Source: DASQDN01 sp035630195 (GTDB lineage: Bacteria > Acidobacteriota > Terriglobia > Bryobacterales > Bryobacteraceae). From it: 21,047 nucleotides of DNA. The position numbers and the translations under genes are program-made. Positions 1 to 7,260 of the stretch are shown here, piece by piece (position 1 is the first letter of the stretch; every line of letters starts with the position of its first letter). The stretch covers positions 1-21,047 of the forward strand of contig DASQLD010000611.1 of assembly GCA_035630195.1 (NCBI GenBank). The letters run 5' to 3'. The notes under the pieces were generated by a model, which made no database searches, had not been told where the DNA came from, and saw only the letters and a list, made by a program, of their open reading frames with translations.

Positions 1-75
1 CGAGATCCCTTGTTCCAGCCGCCGAACGGCCGCCAACTTGAACTCCTTCGTGAACTTCCTACGCGACAACCCCAT
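1..75 (-). CDS. IS3-family transposase OrfA, N-terminal 25 codons (runs off left edge)
   Basis: The minus strand from an ATG at 75 reads MGLSRRKFTKEFKLAAVRRL and continues off the window. This is the usual opening of the HTH_Tnp_1 protein (OrfA) of IS3/IS911-type elements, which binds the element ends and is joined to the DDE protein OrfB by frameshifting. A GGAG ribosome-binding motif lies about nine bases upstream. The element end appears to lie at about 140, so the IS extends leftwards out of view. Only the basic first helix can be seen; whether the element is intact cannot be judged. Confidence 0.7.
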   Translation of the reverse strand, partial: MGLSRRKFTKEFKLAAVRRLEQGIS

Positions 76-115
76 GACTCAATTCTCCATTCGATCAATT
101 CTGAGTCTTAACCAC

Positions 116-140
116 TTGTTTCAAAAATGGGGACAAGTCC
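116..140. repeat. probable terminal repeat of the IS3-family element
   Basis: Reading into the element from 140 the sequence is TGGACTTGTCCCCATTTTTG, then AAACAA. It sits just outside orfA, where an IS3 terminal inverted repeat belongs, and the recognisable recombinase reading begins immediately to its right. The other end is outside the window, so the repeat cannot be paired. Confidence 0.45.
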
Positions 141-141
141 A

Positions 142-315
142 GGTTCCACTGATGGCCGCCCACCGATCCTGCTGGATTCCGGCGAAGTGCCGATCGATCA
201 AATACAAAAGTTCCTCGGTCACCTGCAACTCTCAACGACGCAGATCTATGCCGAAACCAGCGTCCGGGCACTAGGGGAGAACTATACGCGCGCCATGGGC
301 GGCACAAAGCCTTGA
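142..315 (+). pseudogene. C-terminal tail of a tyrosine recombinase (phage integrase family), truncated by the IS3 end
   Basis: The frame reads LLDSGEVPIDQIQKFLGHLQ, then LSTTQIYAET. This matches the last catalytic block of XerC/D-like recombinases: the FLGH histidine box and the tyrosine nucleophile in TTQIYAET. The arginine boxes and the whole N-terminal domain are missing because the coding sequence begins at the IS3 end near 140. Its stop (TGA 313-315) overlaps the TTG start of the next gene. Recombinase followed by a Tn3-type transposase is the layout of Tn4430-like transposons that resolve with a TnpI-type tyrosine recombinase, so this is probably the relic of such a resolvase. Confidence 0.75.
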
Positions 316-806
316 ATCCTGCGGGTAGGAACGATTCCCCAGCGGAATTGGAGGAATCCGAGCACCTGCCCAATGAGGTTGACGACGACACCGTCCGCAA
401 GTACTTCACGCTCACCAAGGCAGATTTGGCACAGGTAGACCAATGCCGCGGCCCGGCCAATAAATTGGGCTTTGCGGTCCAGCTTTGTACTCTTCGGTGG
501 CATGGCTATTTCCTCTCCGATACACGGAATCTCCCTTCGCCGGTCATTGAAACGCTTGGCTCGCAACTGGGCTTGTTGCCGATTCAGATCGACGATTATC
601 CGCAGAACGAAAAGACTCGTTTCGACCATCTGGAGCGCATTCGTCAGCATCTCGGATTTGTGCGTTGCGACGCCCCTCAGCGAGAGCGCTTGCTCAACCA
701 TCTCACCGTAATTGCTCAGGGACTGACCCGCTCAACGGCATTGCGCCAAGCTGCGCACCATTGGCTGAAACAGGAACAAATGGTGCTGGCCGGGTTACGC
801 ATGTAG
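312..806 (+). pseudogene. tnpA: N-terminal DUF4158 domain of a Tn3-family transposase, truncated
   Basis: About 165 codons match the DUF4158 DNA-binding domain at the front of Tn3-family transposases: YFTLTKADLAQVDQCRG, NKLGFAVQLCTLRWHGYF and LERIRQHLGF are typical. Full-length TnpA is about 1000 residues, so the catalytic DDE part is missing. The frame ends at a TAG after VLAGLRM; the +2 frame continues a short way (VTHVDNPTHLVASHCKP), so a frameshift near 795 may precede the true break. The TTG start overlaps the recombinase stop (TTGA), suggesting former translational coupling. It cannot transpose. Confidence 0.8.
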
Positions 807-1035
807 ATAATCCAACGCACCTCGTTGCCAGCCACTGCAAACCATGAGGGGACAAGTTCGCATCCGGAGCGGCTGGTTAGAAAAATGGCCTCCTCACGCC
901 GAGCAATCTGTTCGATCGCGGCTTCATTTCGGTTGCTGATCGGCTGCCAAAGCGTACTTCTGTTTAGTGGTGGATACGAAGCGCGAAGCGGCTCAGACAG
1001 TGTATATGCGAGTAGCGCCTGGGCATCACTACGTG
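807..1035. other. no gene recognised; junction after the Tn3 relic
   Basis: No convincing reading frame is present on either strand. GGGGACAAGT at 848-857 repeats the ten bases at 129-138 from the IS3 end, so this may be the scar of another insertion. Nothing else stands out. Confidence 0.4.
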
Positions 1036-2151
1036 TTAATCATCAAAGCCGAGGTGGGGTTTGCGGCGATGATAGACCAGCATCGGGACGGCAAGTGCCA
1101 TGCACGCCATAATAAGAAACAGGCACAAGGTCATCCACCAAACAACAGGAGAGATGGCTAAATTGGCCGGAAGCTTATCCAAGCTCCGGTGGGCCATCAC
1201 TACCGCCAACAGCCCTAGTGATGTGAAGGCGAACGTGATGGCACGACCAAAAAATTGGGTCCACACATAGGTCATCTCGTAGAAGAGGACAACATGAGCT
1301 TGGCTGGGAGGCCGCCGAAGAGTCCAGCGGTTTGCGCGACGATGGCCGCCGCCGTTCCAAAAATCTGTCGGCATGAGCAGACGGTCATACGAGAACAATG
1401 TCGCTGCGGTTAAAGCAACTGAAACGAGCGCTGACACCGCACCCAACCCGGCCAGCACCTTATGCACGGGATGTACCACCTCCCAAACGTCTTTGTTCAT
1501 AGTCAGCCCTGTGCCGACGACTAAAGCACCAAGGAAAAACTTGGCGACATCGTACTTTGATTGGATTTTGGCCCTCAGCTCGACAAGTAAGCTGTCGGGC
1601 TTCTCGGTTAGAAGCCAGATGAGTTCCTTTTTCGGCTGAATTTGAATGCAAGCAATCTCGGACCCACCGATTGGAAGCACTTTGCCTGGAAGCTTGTCTT
1701 CGAGGAGCCGGTCAGCCAATTGTGTGAGTTGTGGCTGGTGCCCGATGATCATGACAGCCGTGGCCGCACCTACAGTGCCGTGTTCGGCACACTGAAGTGT
1801 TGTGATGAGGTCCTTGAGATCGGACGTCCCAGGCTTGAGGGCTGGGCAACATCTAGATGTCGCAGACAATCGACAGTTCCGATGTCGAAGTACATACTGG
1901 AAAATCCGGGTCGTCTGACGTGCAATCAGGTAAGGGCTGTGAAGCACTTCAGTCACAACAATTGCCTGTTCAGTCAGCTGATCTGCGAGCCGACCTGCAA
2001 GAGCGTGCGTTCGCAAATATCCGGCGCATTTGAAGTTTGAAGCCGGACCGGGTACCTGATCGACCCAGTCCTGGATTTCGTGAGCCTCTTCACCCGCGTC
2101 CCACCTCACTTCTCTGCTTGCATGGCGAACCAGGAGAACATAGCGGCGCAT
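1036..2151 (-). CDS. histidine phosphatase (SixA-like) fused to a four-helix membrane domain
   Basis: The 371-residue product starts MRRYVLLVRHASREVRWDAG. Residues 1-185 form a histidine-phosphatase-superfamily domain: R9-H10 of the RHG-type box, R78 in SPYLIARQTTR, and the second catalytic histidine H138 in IIGHQPQLTQLADRLL, which most resembles SixA-type phosphohistidine phosphatases. Residues about 203-217, 232-252, 303-320 and 334-358 are hydrophobic and should span the membrane, with the phosphatase in the cytoplasm. The ATG at 2151 is chosen because AAAGGACGG lies just upstream; the frame stays open to 2289, but that extension overlaps the IS6 relic. The substrate is unknown. The membrane segments do not match a family I recognise. 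Confidence 0.75.
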   Translation of the reverse strand: MRRYVLLVRHASREVRWDAGEEAHEIQDWVDQVPGPASNFKCAGYLRTHALAGRLADQLTEQAIVVTEVLHSPYLIARQTTRIFQYVLRHRNCRLSATSRCCPALKPGTSDLKDLITTLQCAEHGTVGAATAVMIIGHQPQLTQLADRLLEDKLPGKVLPIGGSEIACIQIQPKKELIWLLTEKPDSLLVELRAKIQSKYDVAKFFLGALVVGTGLTMNKDVWEVVHPVHKVLAGLGAVSALVSVALTAATLFSYDRLLMPTDFWNGGGHRRANRWTLRRPPSQAHVVLFYEMTYVWTQFFGRAITFAFTSLGLLAVVMAHRSLDKLPANLAISPVVWWMTLCLFLIMACMALAVPMLVYHRRKPHLGFDD

Positions 2152-2200
2152 TGTATTTCCGTCCTTTAATGCTTGGAGTGGGGCTGATGTTATCACAAGG

Positions 2201-2214
2201 GGTTCTGTTGCAGC
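2201..2214. repeat. terminal inverted repeat of an IS6-family relic
   Basis: GGTTCTGTTGCAGC closely resembles IS6/IS26-type ends (GGCACTGTTGCAAA and relatives). It lies 11 bases beyond the stop of the decayed IS6 transposase, exactly where the element end should be. No partner copy was found on the other side. Confidence 0.6.
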
Positions 2215-2224
2215 TAGCATTTGG

Positions 2225-2525
2225 CTATGCGGCAAGCACGTTGCTCCAAATGTCCCGCGAGAGCATTCCGAAGCGGTAAGGAACACCATACTGGCTCTTC
2301 TTCAGCTTTTGTATAAGTTCGATTCCGGCGAGCACGATCCTGGCGTTCTCGAAGGATTTGAATCCCAGCATGGCTGAGACACGGAACTTTATGCGGCTTC
2401 ATTGCATTCGGGCCGAAGAAGTTGAAGTCGCCTCGGATACTCATCCGCCGGAAGCGCACATGACTCGGCTCGAAGCCGTCGAGCGTGATGCTACGCGGCT
2501 CTCCATGACGTTTCAGTGCTTGCCG
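2225..2525 (-). pseudogene. decayed C-terminal part of an IS6-family transposase
   Basis: Two frames on the minus strand reconstruct the end of an IS6-type DDE transposase. One reads LKRHGEPRSITLDGFEPSHV then RFRRMSIRGDFNFFGPNAMK (about 2525-2395). A second frame reads SAMLGFKSFENARIVLAGIE and ends WSNVLAA-stop at 2225. The NNVIEQDHR block that normally lies between them, with the catalytic Glu, has been deleted, and that deletion also changes frame. Everything upstream of the second Asp region is gone. The terminal repeat at 2201-2214 supports the assignment. This relic differs in sequence from the IS6 copy at 14250-15080. Confidence 0.75.
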
Positions 2526-2710
2526 AGGAACTCGCTGAGGAGGTACATCAGATCGTTCAGGGCCTCCATCGCGAGGGCAAGTGGCCTAGCGTCGGACGAG
2601 TGACCGTCCTTCTGCGAACGACGACGCTGCGAGAATGGAAGGCCCTGACTGCCGCAGTGAAGGCCGCGAGGGAACATCTCGACCAAATAATCGCGTCTAC
2701 CGAACGATGA
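2516..2710 (+). CDS. short unidentified frame, possibly the tail of a broken gene
   Basis: A 64-codon frame from a GTG has protein-like composition (VHQIVQGLHREGKWPSVGRV, then TVLLRTTTLREWKALTAAVK) with alternating amphipathic helices. It resembles the C-terminal helical tails of some transposition accessory proteins, but I cannot name a family. It lies between the IS6 relic and the nuclease-transposase gene, has no good ribosome-binding site, and is open upstream only to 2489. It could equally be chance. Confidence 0.25.
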   Translation: MLAEELAEEVHQIVQGLHREGKWPSVGRVTVLLRTTTLREWKALTAAVKAAREHLDQIIASTER

Positions 2711-2726
2711 TGCGAGGCAGTGGGTG

Positions 2727-5654
2727 TCATTCACTACCCCCTTGCGTCGCGACTTCCATTGATGCCGGACCATAGTCCGGATGAACTCGGACTGGCGGCC
2801 TCATTCGGCCCGGCCCTTCAACTCGTCTGCCTCTTGACCCCTCCGCCTTGCGCCCAGCCATCTTCAGCAACCCTTCCAACGTCGTTTCCTTTGACAGCAA
2901 GAACTTCAGAACATTCACATTGTTGAACTCGCACGTTTCGAAAACGGTTGCCAGGACGAGGTATTCCTCCAGTGTGCGCTCGGTGAAACGACCATCGGCG
3001 TCCCGGCGATACTTGGCAAAGCGTTTAATAGCATGCTCGGCATTGTTGTTGTTCCAGGGCACGCCGTCATGGTCCAGAAAACTGAACATCTTCTCGCCGC
3101 TCTTCTGAAACCGCCTTTTGTAGTTGTTGGCTAGCGGAGATAAGAAATCGGTAGACGCCACTGAATCCAGAAACCGAACTACAGGCCGCTTGTGTTTGCG
3201 GAGATATCGGCTCGTGAGGCCGCGACTATCCACCGTCTCGATAATTGCTCGGAGCAGGGTCCCAAAATCTCGGGCCATGCCTTTGAGTTCAGTGTCCAAC
3301 GGATTCTTCATTACATCGTCATCGATGTCGCGCACCAAATGCACGAGACATTTTTGCTGCCCGCACTTCAGAGAATCATATGCGGTATAGAAATCGGAGA
3401 CCAGAACGCCTGAGAAGGCCCCTAGCAGCTCCTGGAGAAAGTACCCCTCCCGAGATGGTTTGTAGAAATAGTAGACCTTGTCTATGCTAGTCATCACCCA
3501 AACATATCCGCTCTGCTTTCTGAGTCTCACGGTGGTCTCATCAATGTGAATGACTGGACTATTCAAAATGCTTTGGAGTATTTCGGAGTAAAGATCTTTG
3601 TAGAAAGCGCTCATGTATCGCTTCCACCTGTAGGCTTGGCAGTGGGGCAATGCCAGGCCGAAGACATCCTCTAAGCTCTCAGTCGTCTGTAGCATGTTTA
3701 CGCCACAAGCGACATTCGAGTAAACGCACCAACTCACAATGCCGTGGCCGTATCTTTGGGGATTAGGCGACCGTACCTCAGAACTGAACTGATGCTTGCA
3801 TTTGGAACAGCCGTATCTCCAAGACACAGTGCGAGTAACCCACTTCTTCACTCCGCCTTTGAAGAACTTTAGATCAATTTCAGTGTGACTCATTTGCTTG
3901 CCTTGCTCGATCTTCTTGCTTTGGCACCGGGGGCATCGCTCGCTTTCCAGGGGGCACACGGTGTTGACTCTAATCGAGGCCTTTCGCTGCTTCTTAGCGA
4001 CGCCTTTGAGGTGAGGGTGCGTGCGAACGAATACTCTCTCACGCTGGTAATCGAAGTAGGCGCATTTGGCCACTTTCTCAAGGTCTTCCAAAACATACTC
4101 TCGTGGCCTGAACAGCTCCCAACGTGGTCTGGTTTTGATCAGTTCCTCAGTCGGCGCGGTCTTGAAGGGAGTTTGAGGAAGTGCCGCGGTTGTGAGAGCC
4201 GGCGAGATCACTCGCCGAATGAAATCAGCGACGTGCTTCAATTCGCGGCAGTCGTCCTGGTTGTACTGAAGCAGTCGGGCTTTCATGTCTGGGACCCGAT
4301 TCTCGTTCCAACTCTTCCGCCAGAGTATGCTCTGCAGCCCCGTAGCGTCTTCGTGTGCCCGCTGAAACCCGAGAAAGCGGCCAATATCCTTCAGGGCATT
4401 CGAGTAAGTCGGGAAATAGACGTGAGGATGAATAACCGACAGCACATTCGTCGCTTGCTCCAGAATCGCATCGATTCTCGGATGGAGGCTTTCCGGCAAT
4501 CTCGCCTTGACCCGTCTCAGAGCGACGGCTTCGTAGTCCCCGAAATGCAGAACTCGGAAATCACCCAACTGGCACACGGCTTCGGCGAATTGGGCGAAGA
4601 TTTCAGGCTCCTGTGACCTCTGGTCTGCCCAGAACGATTGAAAGACTTCTTGTCCCTCGGACACTATCAAAGCACCGATGAGGTAGTAGAATTCGCTGTC
4701 TGGCAAGCCCTCGATATCCAAGTACACCTGCGCCTTCGACTCGCGGAGGAGAGGGCTACCGTGGATGTAAATGGTATTCTCCCGAATCGCAAGGGCCTGC
4801 AATGCGGGGTAGCGTGGCCGTGCCGGCTTCTTCGCTCGCTTCGGCGTCCTGCGCGGTCGGAACGTGTAGGACAACTGAGTGACGGTGAAGATCCCCTTAC
4901 TGCGGTACCTGTTCCGTTCGTCCTCCTTGATGCCAGATAGCAGACTAAGGTCGTCTTTATCAGTCGCCTTCTTCCGGCACTGGGTCTGGAATTCGCAATC
5001 AGCGCAGTGCCGATTCAGTGCGAGGTCTGGCGGCCCTTCAGGGGCAAGCAACGTGGAAATTGTAGCGGTGATCTTCCGCACTTCGCTCGCCAAGGCACTG
5101 GTCTTCACAACGAGTGTGGAGGGGGCGTCCCCGTGGATGATCTTGCCGTGATCCACCTCGCATCCCACCGTCTCCGACAACACGAGAGCATCGAAAGCGA
5201 GCAGCAGCTTGTCGTGTCTACTGAGTTTGTTAGTGAAGACGAATCGAATCGGGGTGAACTGCGCGGGCTTACCTTTAACTACTGATGGCACTCGCTCCAC
5301 GGCGTGAATGTTGGACTCGATGTTCTTGACGTGTATCGTTTGGTCCACGGCCAACTTCCATTTGGCGGACTTTACGGTTTCCGGATCGAGGGCGCTGGTG
5401 GCATGTTTGTCTTGTGCGGTTCCGTCCGTCAATCGCCTGATCCCATCGCTCCGGTAGGCTTCATTTTCAGCCTGAACCCAATTCGCGTATTCGTTCTCCT
5501 TTGCGGTCTCACCCAGCGACCGGAGGAAGCATTTTGTTGGGCACTTAAGGTAGGCTTCGAACAGGTGGGAAGTGATGTTCATACTGACCACGCTACTAAA
5601 TCCTGTAAGGCGAATATTTACTGTCAGATTGAATTCTTTTTTATTCGTTGACAC
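2727..5654 (-). CDS. TM0106/Cas4-like nuclease - DEDD exonuclease - IS66 DDE transposase fusion
   Basis: A single 975-codon gene carries four modules. Residues about 25-230 are a TM0106-type RecB/Cas4-like domain with four cysteines placed as in Fe-S nucleases (C38 in LKCPTKC; C217, C220, C226 in HCADCEFQTQC). The usual D...ExK active-site residues are not clearly visible. Residues 308-480 are an RNase H-like DEDD exonuclease (D313/E315 in YLDIEG, D373 in FGDYEA, Y464/D468 in YNQDDC). Residues 565-625 hold a CxxC...CxxC zinc ribbon (C574, C577, C616, C619). Residues 690-930 are an IS66-type DDE transposase: D705 (IDETTVR), D754 (VSDFYTAYD) and E873 (NNNNAEHAIKRF). The GTG start at 5654 has no ribosome-binding site; an ATG at 5582 (MNITSHLFEAYLKCP) begins where TM0106 proteins usually start. 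The last 40 residues look like read-through into flanking DNA. Confidence 0.85.
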   Translation of the reverse strand: MSTNKKEFNLTVNIRLTGFSSVVSMNITSHLFEAYLKCPTKCFLRSLGETAKENEYANWVQAENEAYRSDGIRRLTDGTAQDKHATSALDPETVKSAKWKLAVDQTIHVKNIESNIHAVERVPSVVKGKPAQFTPIRFVFTNKLSRHDKLLLAFDALVLSETVGCEVDHGKIIHGDAPSTLVVKTSALASEVRKITATISTLLAPEGPPDLALNRHCADCEFQTQCRKKATDKDDLSLLSGIKEDERNRYRSKGIFTVTQLSYTFRPRRTPKRAKKPARPRYPALQALAIRENTIYIHGSPLLRESKAQVYLDIEGLPDSEFYYLIGALIVSEGQEVFQSFWADQRSQEPEIFAQFAEAVCQLGDFRVLHFGDYEAVALRRVKARLPESLHPRIDAILEQATNVLSVIHPHVYFPTYSNALKDIGRFLGFQRAHEDATGLQSILWRKSWNENRVPDMKARLLQYNQDDCRELKHVADFIRRVISPALTTAALPQTPFKTAPTEELIKTRPRWELFRPREYVLEDLEKVAKCAYFDYQRERVFVRTHPHLKGVAKKQRKASIRVNTVCPLESERCPRCQSKKIEQGKQMSHTEIDLKFFKGGVKKWVTRTVSWRYGCSKCKHQFSSEVRSPNPQRYGHGIVSWCVYSNVACGVNMLQTTESLEDVFGLALPHCQAYRWKRYMSAFYKDLYSEILQSILNSPVIHIDETTVRLRKQSGYVWVMTSIDKVYYFYKPSREGYFLQELLGAFSGVLVSDFYTAYDSLKCGQQKCLVHLVRDIDDDVMKNPLDTELKGMARDFGTLLRAIIETVDSRGLTSRYLRKHKRPVVRFLDSVASTDFLSPLANNYKRRFQKSGEKMFSFLDHDGVPWNNNNAEHAIKRFAKYRRDADGRFTERTLEEYLVLATVFETCEFNNVNVLKFLLSKETTLEGLLKMAGRKAEGSRGRRVEGPGRMRPPVRVHPDYGPASMEVATQGGSE

Positions 5655-5711
5655 GAAGCCACTTGCGCGTTCTCGATTCGAGAAGTGATCGATTTCGGCT
5701 GATTTCCGCTA

Positions 5712-5741
5712 GTGTCCGAAAAGGTTGTCCTTTCAGGACAC
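5712..5741. repeat. alternative hairpins sharing one arm upstream of the fusion gene
   Basis: GTGTCC at 5712-5717 and TGTCC at 5726-5730 can both pair with GGACAC/GGACA at 5736-5741, giving a long-loop and a short-loop stem that exclude each other. The site lies in the 123-base gap between the serine recombinase and the nuclease-transposase gene. It might be a recombinase site, part of an element end, or a transcription signal. Confidence 0.35.
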
Positions 5742-5777
5742 AACCCACACTGCGGCAGCGACCGCAGGGAACCTGCG

Positions 5778-6386
5778 CTACTTCTTCTTGCTCCGTTTCG
5801 AAGGCGCTTTTGGTACGCGCCGCAGAGCCTCGCCGAGTGTCGCCACCGGGATCTCGAGTTCGGCGGCAATCTGCCGGAGGCTCCAACCCTTCTTCTGTAA
5901 CGCGACCGCTCGACCAATCTGGAAGACTCGCTGTGGCCGGCCACAGTGTTTGCCCTGGCGCTTCGCTTCGGCCACCCCGGCACGAACGCGCTCCCCCATG
6001 GTTGATCGCTCCAACTCCGCAAATGACGCCATGATTTGCATCAACAACGCCCCCATCGGGCTCTCGCGGTCGGTGTCGATTCCTTCAGTCGTGCAGATGA
6101 ACTGTATACCGTAGGAGTCAAGTTCCGTGACCGTCTCGATCAAGTGCCTTATCGATTGAGCGAAGCGATCCAACTTCCACACCACCACCACGTCGAACTT
6201 CTTCTGTCGCGCATCATGCATCAGCAAGTCCAAGATCGGGCGCGCCTTCACTAACCTAGGCTTCTCTTTGTATTCAATGATGTCCCAATCCATGCTCTTG
6301 CAATATTGCCGAAGTTCCTTTAGCGCGGTGTCGTGCTTATTATCTTCCAGGGCCACGCGGGTGTAGATCGCTGCCAGTTTCTTCAT
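5778..6386 (-). CDS. small serine recombinase (resolvase/invertase family) lacking the catalytic serine
   Basis: The 202-residue protein has the resolvase catalytic fold: AAIYTRVALED at the N-terminus, VVVWKLDRFAQSIRHL, SPMGALLMQIMASFAELERS and ERVRAGVAEAKRQGKHCGRP, followed by a C-terminal HTH (WSLRQIAAELEIPVATLGEA) and a lysine-rich tail. In active members the N-terminal motif is YxRVS, where Ser attacks DNA; here residue 12 is Ala (codon GCC). The conserved arginine after DRFA is Gln. It is therefore probably unable to cut DNA. The ATG has AGGA just upstream (AGGAATCC). The next gene on the strand, the nuclease-transposase fusion, begins 123 bases downstream and may share its transcript. 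It could act as a DNA-binding accessory or regulator, or be decaying. Confidence 0.85.
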   Translation of the reverse strand: MKKLAAIYTRVALEDNKHDTALKELRQYCKSMDWDIIEYKEKPRLVKARPILDLLMHDARQKKFDVVVVWKLDRFAQSIRHLIETVTELDSYGIQFICTTEGIDTDRESPMGALLMQIMASFAELERSTMGERVRAGVAEAKRQGKHCGRPQRVFQIGRAVALQKKGWSLRQIAAELEIPVATLGEALRRVPKAPSKRSKKK

Positions 6387-6499
6387 GGATTCCTAACACC
6401 TGTAGGCTGACACATCGAGACGCTACTACTACGGAGAGCAGCGCGCCGAGTCAGCATCATGTATACCGGTGCAGGTCTCTCGTCAGTTCCTTTATAGGC

Positions 6500-6519
6500 T
6501 TTACACTTTTTGACACTTT
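6500..6519 (+). repeat. tandem 10-bp repeat upstream of the HTH gene
   Basis: TTTACACTTT is followed directly by TTGACACTTT, nine of ten bases identical, ending three bases before the ATG at 6523. The position in the divergent spacer between the serine recombinase and the HTH gene would suit an operator, or a -35-like TTGACA if translation begins further downstream (for example the ATG at 6586). Confidence 0.4.
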
Positions 6520-6522
6520 CTG

Positions 6523-7101
6523 ATGCTAGGACTGCCGTTCCATAGTTCCATTAAGCGATCGTCGCGTTCGAGGCGACCAGAGGGTATGCGAAGAAAACAT
6601 ACTTCTCTCGAAACTCAACCCGTGACCGGGCCAACAACCACCGTCCAACTACGGCACCAAGGGCGTCTCAGCCGAATAGCCGGACAACTCGCGAACGGTG
6701 CCACCGTAACTGAAATTGCCGAACACGAGGGCATTAGCCGGGTGAGGGCTTCCGCCCTTGCCAACTCCCCAGAGTGCCGTCAGTTGATCGCGGAGTTTAT
6801 CAGTTCGGAAGAAGATCAGATGCGGAACCTTTTTTACCGTGCACTGGGGGTTATTGAACACGCGTTCAGCGCCGAGCGGGAGTACCTGACAAAGGATGGG
6901 CAAGTGCTTCATGGCGGACCGGACCACTATGCTCGCCTTGCCGCGTCCAAACACTTTCGCGACTTTCTGACCGCTGGCCGCCCACCAGCGAAGCATCCGG
7001 AAATCCAGGACGGGATGCTCACCCTGGAGCAAATACAGCAAGTCTTGGAGAACGTTGAGTTTGAGGAGGATCTCAAACAGGAAAAGCAACTCGCGGCGTA
7101 A
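6523..7101 (+). CDS. helix-turn-helix protein of unknown function, terminase-small-subunit-like
   Basis: The 192-residue product has a basic N-terminus, then an HTH at about 54-80 (LANGATVTEIAEHEGISRVR), then a helical region ending in an acidic tail (ENVEFEEDLKQEKQLAA). The phrase order, IAEHEGISRVRASALANSPE followed by a helical domain, recalls small terminase subunits and other phage DNA-recognition proteins, but I cannot assign a family. The ATG at 6523 has no clear ribosome-binding site; an ATG at 6586 (MRRKHTSLETQ) is an alternative. It is divergent from the Ala12 recombinase and lies upstream of a decayed serine recombinase, so it probably belongs to an integrative element or prophage relic. 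Confidence 0.5.
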   Translation: MLGLPFHSSIKRSSRSRRPEGMRRKHTSLETQPVTGPTTTVQLRHQGRLSRIAGQLANGATVTEIAEHEGISRVRASALANSPECRQLIAEFISSEEDQMRNLFYRALGVIEHAFSAEREYLTKDGQVLHGGPDHYARLAASKHFRDFLTAGRPPAKHPEIQDGMLTLEQIQQVLENVEFEEDLKQEKQLAA

Positions 7102-7143
7102 ACGCAAACGATGCCCTCTTTCTACCTTTATACCTTTCTCGCA

Positions 7144-7175
7144 GCCGTACAAATTCTGAAGAGAATTTGTACGGC
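7144..7175. repeat. perfect 14-bp palindrome with GAAG loop
   Basis: GCCGTACAAATTCT (7144-7157), GAAG, then AGAATTTGTACGGC (7162-7175) pair perfectly; one A/C mismatch outside, two further pairs follow. There is no T-run on either side, so it is not a typical intrinsic terminator. It lies 43 bases after the HTH gene and 86 bases before the recombinase pseudogene, and could be a recombination site, a protein-binding site or a transcript-end hairpin. Confidence 0.8.
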
Positions 7176-7260
7176 CGCAACATGAACGGTAGCAATAGGA
7201 TCCAACTCGTAAAAGAAACGAGCAAAGGATCGACAGGTTAAAACTGAGGCGGTAGCAACC

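Noticed and set aside
2152..2289. N-terminal extension of the phosphatase frame
   Set aside because: It overlaps the IS6 terminal repeat and transposase relic, and AAAGGACGG directly precedes the ATG at 2151.
3885..4616. 243-codon plus-strand frame
   Set aside because: It is the antisense shadow of the nuclease-transposase gene, whose domains are clearly readable on the other strand.
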